Origin: Desulfospira joergensenii DSM 10085
Lineage (GTDB): Bacteria; Desulfobacterota; Desulfobacteria; Desulfobacterales; Desulfobacteraceae
Length of the DNA stretch: 64,000 nt
Assembly (NCBI RefSeq): GCF_000420085.1
Contig: NZ_ATUG01000002.1
Location: 1,922,001-1,986,000, forward strand
Direction of reading: 5' to 3'
The translations under genes were made by a program, and so were the position numbers. Positions 35,937-44,454 of the stretch are shown piece by piece. Each line of letters begins with the position of its first letter. The first letter of the stretch is position 1. A model generated the notes under the pieces. The model was not told the DNA's origin and made no database searches. It was given only the letters and a program-made list of their open reading frames with translations.

Positions 35937-37760
35937 ATGCGCCTGCCCCAGCGGCAGGCGCTGGATGTAAACTTTATGATTTTCAGCTCCATTCAGCGAT
36001 ATACGGTTCTGGTTCTTGCCGGAGTGTGCGTCTATTATCACATCCACCTCATTTTTACCGGCCTGATTCCCAACCTGATCAGCCGTCCGGTTCATCTGGC
36101 ACTGGCGCTGCCCTGGGTTTTTATTATCGGTGTAACGGGAAGCCGTTTCAAGCGGTTCAGCGGATACGTCCTCTGTTTTCTGGGCATATCCGGTTGCGCC
36201 TATATTGCTCTGAATCGTGATATTCTGGTCGAGCAATATGGTTTTATTCAGGGAACCTTTCAATATGTACTCGGTGTGGGTTTGATCCTTGTCGTGCTGG
36301 AAATGGCCCGGCGGGCCATCAAACTGGCCCTGCCGATTGTGGCGGTCCTGGCGTTGCTGTATGGATTTTTCGGTCACTATCTGCCCGGCGAGTTCGGTCA
36401 CCCAAGTATCCCGGCCGGGAGTATGATCGGAACACTGGTCATCGCCGAGGGCGGCTTGTGGGGTCCTCTGACAGGGGTTTCCGTTAACGTGGTGGCCGTG
36501 TTCGTCATCTTCGGCGCCTTTATCAGTGCCGGTGACGGCGGATCTGCCTTCATGGCCCTGGCAACCAAACTGGCCGGTAGATTTCGTGCCGGTGCGGCCA
36601 AGGTGTCTGTATTGTCTTCGGCTTTTTTCGGCTCCATATCCGGCTCAGCTTCGGCCAATGTGGCATCAACCGGGGCGGTAACATTGCCTGCCATGAAGCG
36701 CCTGGGCTATCCGGCAAGCTTTGCTGCTGCGGTGGAAGCAGTGGCATCCAGCGGCGGACAGATCATGCCCCCTTTAATGGGAGCCGGGGCCTTTGTCATG
36801 ATGGAACTTTTACGGGTCAATTATACACACATCATGGTGGCGGCCCTGCTTCCCGCAATTCTGTTTTTTCTGGCTGCCTGGTTCGGAGTGGATCTATTTG
36901 CTCGTTATTACGGCCTGCGGGCCATGACGCCTGATGAAATTCCTTCCGGCCGTGTCGTTCTCAGGCTGGCACCCTTTTTTCTGATCCCGTTTTCGACATT
37001 GCTGGCGATCATGTTTTTTACCGGCTACACACCGCAGTTTGCCGCCGGTGTGGCCATTTTTTCATCAATCGCATTATTGATGATTAATGACCATCTTGAA
37101 TTTTCGATTTCCCGCTTTGCAAGACGCCTCTCTGTTGCCTTGACCAGTGCCGCCGGTCAGATCGCCATGATTGCCTCGATTATCATCTGCGCCGGTATCA
37201 TTATCGGTGTGCTGAACATGACCGGCCTGGGGGTCAAGATCACTTCGATTATCCTGGGACTTTCCGGCGGTAATTTATGGGTTGCTCTGCTGTTAACCGC
37301 ACTGGCCTGCCTGATTCTCGGCATGGAGGTGCCCACGACGGCAGCTTATGTCATCTGCGTGTCCGTTGCCGGACCGGCTTTGATCGAACTTGGCCTGCCG
37401 CCGCTGCATGCCCATCTTTTCGTTTTTTGGTATGCCTTGCTGTCTACCATTACCCCCCCGGTTTGCGGCACCGTGTTCATTGCGGCAGGGATGGCCCAGA
37501 CGGGATGGGTGCCGGTGGCCGGCCAGGCCATTCGGCTGGGACTGGGACTTTATTTTGTCCCCCTTGCATTTGTTGCCAATCCTTGTTTAATTCATCTGGA
37601 AAACAAGCCTTTGCTGGCCCTTGCTGCATTTTTAAAATGTGCAGCTGGTTTATGGCTGTTGAGTAAAAGTCTGATCGGAAAACAGCCCTGGCGGTTCAGG
37701 GTGGCGTTTTTTGCTTCCGGCCTGCTGGCTATCTTTGCTTTTGGAATCGGATCCGTCTAG
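35937..37760 (+). CDS. TRAP transporter fused permease (4TM-12TM), TAXI type
   Basis: A 607-residue fused membrane component: the small DctQ-like part is within about residues 20-130 and the large DctM-like part follows (SVNVVAVFVIFGAFISAGDG; AFFGSISGSASANVASTGAV; VEAVASSGGQIMPPLMGAGA). The G-S-x-S-G-S-A-x-A-N-V motif is characteristic of the DctM substrate/ion site. It works with the receptor encoded 9 bp upstream and is driven by sodium. Substrate unknown. An internal ATG at 35976 could be the true start. Stop is TAG. Confidence 0.92.
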   Translation: MRLPQRQALDVNFMIFSSIQRYTVLVLAGVCVYYHIHLIFTGLIPNLISRPVHLALALPWVFIIGVTGSRFKRFSGYVLCFLGISGCAYIALNRDILVEQYGFIQGTFQYVLGVGLILVVLEMARRAIKLALPIVAVLALLYGFFGHYLPGEFGHPSIPAGSMIGTLVIAEGGLWGPLTGVSVNVVAVFVIFGAFISAGDGGSAFMALATKLAGRFRAGAAKVSVLSSAFFGSISGSASANVASTGAVTLPAMKRLGYPASFAAAVEAVASSGGQIMPPLMGAGAFVMMELLRVNYTHIMVAALLPAILFFLAAWFGVDLFARYYGLRAMTPDEIPSGRVVLRLAPFFLIPFSTLLAIMFFTGYTPQFAAGVAIFSSIALLMINDHLEFSISRFARRLSVALTSAAGQIAMIASIIICAGIIIGVLNMTGLGVKITSIILGLSGGNLWVALLLTALACLILGMEVPTTAAYVICVSVAGPALIELGLPPLHAHLFVFWYALLSTITPPVCGTVFIAAGMAQTGWVPVAGQAIRLGLGLYFVPLAFVANPCLIHLENKPLLALAAFLKCAAGLWLLSKSLIGKQPWRFRVAFFASGLLAIFAFGIGSV

Positions 37761-37930
37761 TCAAAGGTAAAAGGGTCACCCATTCAAGGCCGGAAGACGG
37801 CCGGGACCGTCCAACGAGAAAGCAGTGGAAGATCCATGGCAATGGCCGCCGCAAAGGACGTTTGTTAATGGGTTTGCCTTGGATAATCCGGTCCGGGGTG
37901 AGATCCCATACCCGGACCGGGAGGTCTTTT

Positions 37931-38821
37931 TTAAAAGTGGCCCAGGGGTCCCCTGATATGATCCACCCAGATATCCACAAAGGCATCGTATTCGGCTGTG
38001 CCCTTGAGAACGGGTTTGCACTTGAAACCGGCCTGGGTCAGGATGGATTTCCAGGAATCCTCTTCATCCCCGGCCATATCGTTTTTGGCATGATCTCCGG
38101 CCACGGACATGAAGGGAATGAGCCAGGTGGTCTTAATTTTTTTGGCCTTGAGCAGGGCTTCAATGTCTTCAAGGGCAGGGTATCCCTCTACGGTACCGAT
38201 AAAGACATTGGGATCTTTGAGCTGGACCTGGAGCATGAGGGCCGCATAAAAGGCATTGGCCGGATGATGGGTCCCGTGTCCCATGAAGACCACGGCTTCC
38301 CCTTTTTTCCGTTCCTTGGGAATGGTGCTCAAGAGGGCGGAAACTGCTCTTTCCATGTCTTCCTGGGTGGCCAGCAGGGGATTGCCCAGTATGATGCTTT
38401 CAAAGGCGCCCATGGTTTTAAAGCCGGCCACTACCCGGATCAGATCATGGTATTCGGCTCCGCCGATGGTGTGAAGGCTCTGAACAACCACATGGGTAAA
38501 GCCTTCATCCGCCATCTTGGCCAGGGCCACTTCGGCTGAATCCAGATGGATTCCCTGTCTGGCCAGTTTGTGGCGGATAATATGGGAGGTATAGGCCCAT
38601 TTTACCGGGATTTCCGGAAATGCAGCTTTGGTCTTTTTTTCGATGTTTTTAAAGGAGACCTGGGCACTTTCCTCACTGGAGCCGAAGGCCACCAGGAGGA
38701 TCCCCTTTTTAACCGGTTTTTCCTTGCCGTGGTGACCGGCAAAGACACTGCCTCCATAACACAGGGCAAGACCCAGGATACAAGCAAACAAAACGATTTT
38801 TTTCATTTTTCCGTTACACAT
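37931..38821 (-). CDS. cbiK: sirohydrochlorin cobaltochelatase CbiK, periplasmic type
   Basis: A 296-residue class II chelatase with a signal peptide (KKIVLFACILGLALCYGGSV). The active site shows the expected His residues in VVVQSLHTIGGAEYHDL and VFMGHGTHHPANAFY. CbiK inserts cobalt into sirohydrochlorin in anaerobic cobalamin synthesis; periplasmic versions (CbiKP) are known from Desulfovibrio. A cobalamin riboswitch and terminator precede the gene, so B12 represses it. This supports a demand for corrinoid, which the methyltransferase locus 10 kb away would use. Start: ATG 38821 after GAGG, or the internal ATG six codons later that starts the signal peptide. Confidence 0.92.
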   Translation of the reverse strand: MCNGKMKKIVLFACILGLALCYGGSVFAGHHGKEKPVKKGILLVAFGSSEESAQVSFKNIEKKTKAAFPEIPVKWAYTSHIIRHKLARQGIHLDSAEVALAKMADEGFTHVVVQSLHTIGGAEYHDLIRVVAGFKTMGAFESIILGNPLLATQEDMERAVSALLSTIPKERKKGEAVVFMGHGTHHPANAFYAALMLQVQLKDPNVFIGTVEGYPALEDIEALLKAKKIKTTWLIPFMSVAGDHAKNDMAGDEEDSWKSILTQAGFKCKPVLKGTAEYDAFVDIWVDHIRGPLGHF

Positions 38822-38858
38822 GTGAGCACCTCATCAAAAAATAAGTAATAGTGATTCT

Positions 38859-38981
38859 GTTTGGACGTAAATTTGTCCAGATGCAAGGCGCAAACAAGTT
38901 TGGACCCGGAGCGTACTGTAGTACGTGAGGATTCCAAAGCTTGTGCAGCAACGCCGCAGATGGATGAATTTACGTCCAAAC
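38859..38981. repeat. 123-bp imperfect palindromic element (MITE- or REP-like)
   Basis: The ends GTTTGGACGTAAATTTGTCC and its near-complement at 38959-38981 pair, and inner segments (ATGCAAGGCG / CGCCGCAGAT; AACAAGTTTGGA / CCAAAGCTTGT) continue the symmetry to a central CGTACT-GT-AGTACG. It is inserted between the riboswitch terminator and the cbiK start. No second full copy was seen in this window. Confidence 0.6.
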
Positions 38982-38994
38982 ACCCAATAAAAAA

Positions 38995-39025
38995 CCCCGG
39001 ATCGATTGTAACAATCGATCCGGGG
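38995..39025 (-). terminator. rho-independent terminator of the cobalamin riboswitch
   Basis: Perfect 14-bp arms (CCCCGGATCGATTG and complement) with a 3-nt loop, followed on the minus strand by TTTTTTATT. It is placed between the riboswitch aptamer and cbiK, as in transcription-attenuating B12 riboswitches. Confidence 0.85.
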
Positions 39026-39086
39026 TATCCCTTTTCTTTTCCAAGATCTTTTCCCCCTGGTTTCCGGGCAGGGGATTTTTAATTTC

Positions 39087-39243
39087 CAGGCAGGTCTTCT
39101 GACTTCCGGATCATCCTATTCACTGCACCTTCCCACCAATCTTCCAATTGGCAGTGGCATGCGGCAGCTTTTGTCCCCGGTTACAGCGGCGGGTCCGTTC
39201 CGGATTTCAACCGGATTCCCTATTCAGCCGGTTCATCGGCACC
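39087..39243 (-). ncRNA. cobalamin (B12) riboswitch
   Basis: On the minus strand the conserved blocks appear in order: GGTGCC at the 5' end, GGGAATCCGGT, ACGGACCCGCCGCTGTAA, the B12 box GCCACTG, GGGAAGG, then GGATGA, GAAGTCAGAAGACCTGCC at the 3' end. These define the AdoCbl riboswitch core. It lies upstream of cbiK with a strong terminator between, so high cobalamin should stop cbiK transcription. Confidence 0.93.
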
Positions 39244-39370
39244 TGAATAGAAAATGCTATAAAAAAACAAAAGGGAAAAAGCAAGAAAATTAAAATATTT
39301 TTTCGGATTTCCGGTGTTCATGGGATATAATGGATCAAAGGGATGGGAACCATCAGAAAGGAGGCCACGC

Positions 39371-40369
39371 ATGAGTACAAACAAAATGAATCCGGGCCGG
39401 CTGCTGGGGATATCCGGTGCATACTGGCAGACATGCACCCTCCATGCCGGAGTGGAGCTGGACCTGTTTTCCAGGATAAGCCGGGGGACCTGTACCGTGA
39501 AGGACCTGGCAGGGGAAGTCAAGGCCGATGAAAGGGGGCTTGCCATGCTTTTGGATGCCCTGTCAGCCATGGATCTTCTTGAGAAGAAAGAGGACCGGTA
39601 CCGGAATACTCCGGAGGCGGAGATGTTTTTGTCCAGAGAATCCCCCGGCTATGTAGGGTTCATGATCCGGCACCACCATCATCTGGTGGAGTCCTGGTCA
39701 AAGCTGGATGAAGCGGTTAAAACCGGTCTCCCGGTCCGGAAGAGGGCATCTTACGGGGAGGAGGAAAGGCGGGAGAGCTTTTTAATGGGCATGTTCAACA
39801 ATGCCATGGCCACGGCTCCTTTGCTGGTGCCCGGCATCGATCTTTCCTCCCGGACCCGCCTCCTTGATCTGGGCGGGGGGCCGGGGACCTATGCCGTTCA
39901 TTTCTGCATGCAGAATCCCGGGCTGACCGCAGCGGTCTATGATCTTGAAACCACCCGGCCCTTTGCCGAAAAGATCATCAAGCAATTTTCCATGGAAGAC
40001 CGGGTGGAGTTCATGCCGGGGGATTACCTGACCCAGCCGGTAACCGGTTCCTTTGATGTTGCATTCCTCTCCCACATTCTCCACGGGGAAAGTCCGGAGG
40101 ACTGCCGGGGGATCATAGAAAAAGCCGTGAAGGTTCTTGAACCGGGAGGCATGATCATCGTCCATGAATTTATCCTGGACAATACCCGGGACCGTCCCCT
40201 GTTTCCGGCCCTGTTCTCCCTGAACATGCTCCTGGGGACCCGAGGGGGACAGGCCTATTCCCAGGAAGAGCTGGTCAGGATGCTGGAGTCGGCCGGGGTG
40301 AAGGAGATCGTCCGGACCCCCTTTAAAGGTCCCACGGAATCGGGTATTATCCTGGGGACCCTGAAATAA
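39371..40369 (+). CDS. SAM-dependent methyltransferase (O-methyltransferase family 2)
   Basis: A 332-residue protein with an N-terminal winged-helix dimerisation domain (AGVELDLFSRISRGTCTVKD) and a C-terminal Rossmann methyltransferase (RLLDLGGGPGTYAVHF, residues about 165-180; VAFLSHILHGESPEDCRGII; LEPGGMIIVHEF). This is the arrangement of acetylserotonin/hydroxyneurosporene-type O-methyltransferases. Acceptor unknown. AAAGGAGG lies 6 bp before the ATG at 39371. It is followed by ybaK on the same strand after 38 bp. Confidence 0.9.
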   Translation: MSTNKMNPGRLLGISGAYWQTCTLHAGVELDLFSRISRGTCTVKDLAGEVKADERGLAMLLDALSAMDLLEKKEDRYRNTPEAEMFLSRESPGYVGFMIRHHHHLVESWSKLDEAVKTGLPVRKRASYGEEERRESFLMGMFNNAMATAPLLVPGIDLSSRTRLLDLGGGPGTYAVHFCMQNPGLTAAVYDLETTRPFAEKIIKQFSMEDRVEFMPGDYLTQPVTGSFDVAFLSHILHGESPEDCRGIIEKAVKVLEPGGMIIVHEFILDNTRDRPLFPALFSLNMLLGTRGGQAYSQEELVRMLESAGVKEIVRTPFKGPTESGIILGTLK

Positions 40370-40407
40370 TCCATATGTCGGTTTGAAAATGATGAATGAG
40401 GCTCAAG

Positions 40408-40875
40408 ATGACTCCTGCTGTGAACCAGGCCAAAAAGGCAAAGATAAATTTTACACTTCACCAGTATACACACGATCCTTCCTCGGATTCCTATGGGGAT
40501 GAGGCAGCTGAAAAGCTGGGCCTTTCCCAGGACCGGGTATTCAAGACCCTGGTCATTGAACTGGACAGCCGGGAACTGGCTGTGGCCCTGGTTCCGGTAT
40601 CCGGGAAGCTGGATCTCAAGTCGGCCGCCGGGCTGCTCAATGCCAAAAAGGCCAGAATGGCGGATCAGAAAGAGGTTGAACGGGCAACCGGGTATATCCT
40701 GGGCGGGGTCAGCCCCCTGGGGCAGAAAAAATCCCTGGCCTTTATCATGGACGAGTCTGCCCGGGAATTTGACACTCTTTTTGTCAGTGCCGGCCGCAGG
40801 GGACTGGAGATCGAACTTTCCCCCCGGGATCTGGCAGAACTGACCCGGGCCGGGTGGGGCCGGATCCGGAAATAA
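40408..40875 (+). CDS. ybaK: Cys-tRNA(Pro)/Cys-tRNA(Cys) deacylase YbaK
   Basis: A 155-residue YbaK/EbsC protein, a trans-editing factor that removes Cys from misacylated tRNA-Pro. Family blocks: DRVFKTLVIELDSRELAVAL (with the substrate-site Lys), KARMADQKEVERATGYILGG and SPLGQKKSLAFIMDESA. Start at 40408 is preferred over 40396 because GAGG sits 6 bp upstream. No functional link to neighbours; the gene converges on the membrane methyltransferase gene 4 bp away. Confidence 0.93.
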   Translation: MTPAVNQAKKAKINFTLHQYTHDPSSDSYGDEAAEKLGLSQDRVFKTLVIELDSRELAVALVPVSGKLDLKSAAGLLNAKKARMADQKEVERATGYILGGVSPLGQKKSLAFIMDESAREFDTLFVSAGRRGLEIELSPRDLAELTRAGWGRIRK

Positions 40876-40879
40876 CCGC

Positions 40880-41635
40880 TCATTGCCCGGATTTTTTCCC
40901 GGGGATTTTCCATGGGATGAGCATGGGAACCTCCTCCTGGTACCTGGAATACTTTTTTCCAAAATCGGAAACCAGGTCTTTTTCTTCCCAATGGGCTCCC
41001 AGGATGATCCAGAGGGTCCAGAGGATGTTAAACAGGAGCCTGTCGGCCGTCAGAACCGGGCAGGCCCAGATCATTACCAGGACAAAAAAGTATAAGGGAT
41101 GGCGGACCCATCGATAGGGACCGGTGACTGAAAAGGGCCAGGTTCTCCCGGGCCGGCCCTTGAGATAATCCCGGAGCGGAATGCGGCCAAAGGGATCAAA
41201 TCCTTTCAGGGAGAAACCGCCCCAGAGAGTTCCGGCAATCCCCAGGAGAAAGATTCCCCTTGCCAACCCCTTTGCAAGGCCCTGAAGTTCAAACAGGACA
41301 ATCGTTGACGGCTGCCAGAGAAGGACTGCCAGGATCAGAACGAGGCTTGAAGCAATAGTGAAAATGGAATGAACATAGTGGGGCGGGACCGATCTTATCA
41401 GCCGGGACTGAAATCCCCTCCGGATCATAGCGCTGTGCTGGACAAAGAAGATCAGTGAGAGCAGGGTATCCCATATCAGCAGACCCTGTTCCGGAAGCTT
41501 CAGATCCATGGGATGAAAACGGCCGGAAAACAGAAAGAGGGTAAATAAGAGCAGGGAGATCATACCCAGAAAGGGTGCCAGGATCATGATGGATCCTGCC
41601 TTGATTTTTTCCCTGGCGGAGTCTTTTTTTTTCAT
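40880..41635 (-). CDS. isoprenylcysteine-methyltransferase-like membrane methyltransferase (MddA/NnrU-like)
   Basis: A 251-residue membrane protein with about five segments and the C-terminal ICMT/PEMT motif: TGPYRWVRHPLYFFVLVMIW followed by EEKDLVSDFGKKYSRYQEEV. These bind SAM and place the acceptor at the membrane. Related enzymes methylate isoprenylcysteine, phospholipids or methanethiol (MddA). I cannot tell which here. The gene has no operon partner. Confidence 0.8.
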   Translation of the reverse strand: MKKKDSAREKIKAGSIMILAPFLGMISLLLFTLFLFSGRFHPMDLKLPEQGLLIWDTLLSLIFFVQHSAMIRRGFQSRLIRSVPPHYVHSIFTIASSLVLILAVLLWQPSTIVLFELQGLAKGLARGIFLLGIAGTLWGGFSLKGFDPFGRIPLRDYLKGRPGRTWPFSVTGPYRWVRHPLYFFVLVMIWACPVLTADRLLFNILWTLWIILGAHWEEKDLVSDFGKKYSRYQEEVPMLIPWKIPGKKSGQ

Positions 41636-41912
41636 ATTTACTCCCTGTCCGGTCCCGGGCCCCTTAAGCCGCCGGCTTTTTCCCCGGCAGATTCTAAGGA
41701 TTCGCTACCAGAACCGGGGAAAGATTACAACATGGTTTTGAAAAAATCGTGAATCCCCGCCCCCAGCGGAAAGTGTCTGTTTCGCCGGGCAGGGTCCGGA
41801 GAACGGGTCCGTATGCAGCAGGCAGGGCAATCCGGAGCAGGGCGCCTTGACAGGCCCTGGCCAAGAAGCTTATACTGTCCTCCAATCCCATCTCTAAGCC
41901 AAGGATTCATAG

Positions 41913-44315
41913 ATGAAATGGTTTCGCATATTCGTGGCACTGCTGGGTCTTGTGGCCCTGGTCGGGGCAGGGCTCATATTGAGTCTGCCCCATTTGAATG
42001 ATTTCCAGACAAAGGGGGAGATCCGGATTCCCGGGCTTGGGAACCGGGTGAGCCTCCTCCGGGATGAAAAGGGCATGGCCTATGCCCGGGCCCAAAGCCT
42101 GGATGATCTTTTCATGGCCCAGGGATTTGCCACGGCCCAGGACCGGCTTTTCCAGATGCAGCTGACCCGGATGATGGTCCGGGGAAGGATCAGCGAACTG
42201 GCCGGTTCCCTGGCCCGGGACCTTGACATCCGCATGCGGACCCTCGGTCTCTATGCCATGGCCGAAAAGCAGGCGACCCTTCTGGATAAACAGACCGCCC
42301 GGTTCTTTCAATCCTATGTCAACGGGATCAACGCCTTTATCACCCAATGCCCCGGTGATATCCCCGTGGAGTTCAGACTTTCAGGCATCCGCCCCGAGCC
42401 TTGGAAAATCGCCGATTCCATCAGCATCCTCTACTATATGGGATTTTCCACCTCAGCCAACCTGGATACGGAGATCATTGCCCAGATGCTTCTGGAAACC
42501 CTGGGATATGAGAAGACCCTGGAGATCATGCCCCTGAATTTCAATCCGGACGATCCAGGGGATACCGGGGAACTCAAATTGCCGGCCCGGCCTTCCCTCG
42601 GTTTCACCGGGGGGGTGATTCAATACTTGTCCGCCTATACCCGGGACCGGGAGCTTCGTGCCGGGAGCAATAACTGGGCCGTGGCCCCGGAGCGGTCTGC
42701 CTCGGGAAGTCCCATCCTGGCCGGAGATCCCCATCTGGATACCCGGATCCTGCCCGGGGTCTGGTATCCCATGGGGCTCTTTTCCCCAAGTGTCCGGGCC
42801 GTGGGGGTTACCATCCCGGGGATTCCGGGCATGGCCGTGGGCCGGACCTCCCATATGGCCCTGGCCGTGACCAACAACTACGGGGATATGACAGATCTTT
42901 ACATTGAAACCCCGGACCCGGAAAATCCCGGCAATTACCTGGAGGGAGATCTCTCCCTGCCCTTTGCTCAGGTCCGGGAGACCTTGAAGATCCGGGACAA
43001 AAATGCCGCCGGCGGGTTCAGAACCGAAACCATCCTCATCCGGAAAACCCGCAGGGGACCCGTGGTTTCCGATATTTTCAAAGATCTGAAAACCAATAAA
43101 ATCATTACCTTGAGATTTGCCCCGGCAGAGTCCATGGGGTCAAAGATCGGCATAATCGATATTCTTAGGGCCAGAAACAGCCGGGATCTCTCCCGGGCCC
43201 TGGAGAACTGTCCCATGCTCTGCCTGAACTGGGTCTTTGCCGATGTGAAGGGGAATATCGGCCATCGGGCTTCCGGAAAGATTCCCGTCCGCACCGACGG
43301 GGACGGAACCTTTCCCCATCCGGTCCGGGATTCTTCCGACAATTGGCAGGGCTGGATCCCTCCGAACCGGATGCCCGGGACAATCAATCCTGCAAAGAAG
43401 TGGATCGGCACCTGTAATCAGAAAATGGTTCCAGGGGATTATCCCTGGTATTATTCCTCCTATTTTGCATCTTCCTATCGGTACCGGCGCCTGAAACAGC
43501 TCATGACCGGACCGGACCCGCTGACGGTTGACGATATGTGGGCTTTCCAGCGGGATACCCAGAACCTCATGGCCGAAAAAGTGGCCCCGGTCATGGCCCG
43601 GGCCCTGATGAAGAGCGAGTCCACCCGGGACCTGGGGCTGATTCTTTATGCCTGGGATGGGTCGGATAAGGAGAAGGAATCCGCCCCGTCCGTATTCCAG
43701 GCAATTTACCGGTATTTTGTTTTGGCCCTGTTTGAGGATGACCTGGGGGAGGACAAGGCCCTGTCCCTGATAAAGCGCCCTTATTTCTGGCAGGAAAGAG
43801 TAGAGAAGATGGTGGTTGAAGGCCAATCCCCCTGGTTTGACGATATCCGGACCAAGGATCGGAAAGAGTCCCTGGAGGATCTGATGATCTCCGCCGCCTT
43901 ACGGGCCAGGACAGATCTGGTTTCCCTGATGGGATCAGATCCAGAAGTCTGGGAGTGGGGCAGGATCCACACCCTTGAACTGGTCAACCCTATCCGGAGA
44001 AAAGGCCTGGGCAGGACCCTGCTGGGGACCGGGCCCATGCCCATGGCCGGTTCCGGGGAGACCCTCTACCGGGCGGCTTTCCCGGCGGATAAGCCCTTTT
44101 CGGTTTCCTATTGCGCGGCCCTGCGCATGGTGGCGGATCTGGGGGACGGGGAAAAGGTGGCGGCCGTTCTTCCCGGGGGAATCAGCGGCCGTACCTTCCA
44201 TGCCCACCAGCGGGACCAGGTCGGACCCTTTATGAAAGGGGAGAAACTCTATTGGTGGTTCAGCGACCGTGCTGTTGATGCCCATGCCAGGGCCAAACTG
44301 GTTTTGGCCCCCTGA
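41913..44315 (+). CDS. penicillin acylase family protein (Ntn-hydrolase)
   Basis: An 800-residue Ntn-hydrolase precursor with an N-terminal signal/membrane anchor (RIFVALLGLVALVGAGLILS). The nucleophile is Ser252 in RAGSNNWAVAP, exposed by autocleavage; the Asn/Arg oxyanion segment and GDPHLDTRILPGVWY follow. Family members cleave acyl groups from amides such as penicillins, acyl-homoserine lactones or cyclic lipopeptides. A periplasmic enzyme that removes an N-acyl chain is expected. Single gene, convergent with the aminotransferase gene of the Pyl operon, 139 bp away. Confidence 0.9.
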   Translation: MKWFRIFVALLGLVALVGAGLILSLPHLNDFQTKGEIRIPGLGNRVSLLRDEKGMAYARAQSLDDLFMAQGFATAQDRLFQMQLTRMMVRGRISELAGSLARDLDIRMRTLGLYAMAEKQATLLDKQTARFFQSYVNGINAFITQCPGDIPVEFRLSGIRPEPWKIADSISILYYMGFSTSANLDTEIIAQMLLETLGYEKTLEIMPLNFNPDDPGDTGELKLPARPSLGFTGGVIQYLSAYTRDRELRAGSNNWAVAPERSASGSPILAGDPHLDTRILPGVWYPMGLFSPSVRAVGVTIPGIPGMAVGRTSHMALAVTNNYGDMTDLYIETPDPENPGNYLEGDLSLPFAQVRETLKIRDKNAAGGFRTETILIRKTRRGPVVSDIFKDLKTNKIITLRFAPAESMGSKIGIIDILRARNSRDLSRALENCPMLCLNWVFADVKGNIGHRASGKIPVRTDGDGTFPHPVRDSSDNWQGWIPPNRMPGTINPAKKWIGTCNQKMVPGDYPWYYSSYFASSYRYRRLKQLMTGPDPLTVDDMWAFQRDTQNLMAEKVAPVMARALMKSESTRDLGLILYAWDGSDKEKESAPSVFQAIYRYFVLALFEDDLGEDKALSLIKRPYFWQERVEKMVVEGQSPWFDDIRTKDRKESLEDLMISAALRARTDLVSLMGSDPEVWEWGRIHTLELVNPIRRKGLGRTLLGTGPMPMAGSGETLYRAAFPADKPFSVSYCAALRMVADLGDGEKVAAVLPGGISGRTFHAHQRDQVGPFMKGEKLYWWFSDRAVDAHARAKLVLAP

Positions 44316-44454
44316 GGTTTACCCCTGGAAAATTGGCCAGATCCATAGGAAATCCCTCGGTAGCATCCGGGGCATCCGGCCCCGGCAATGCAGGCAGAGA
44401 GTTCCCTGATAATTTTTTCCTTTGCCGGGTTGCCGGGGGTGGACAGGATTCTGA

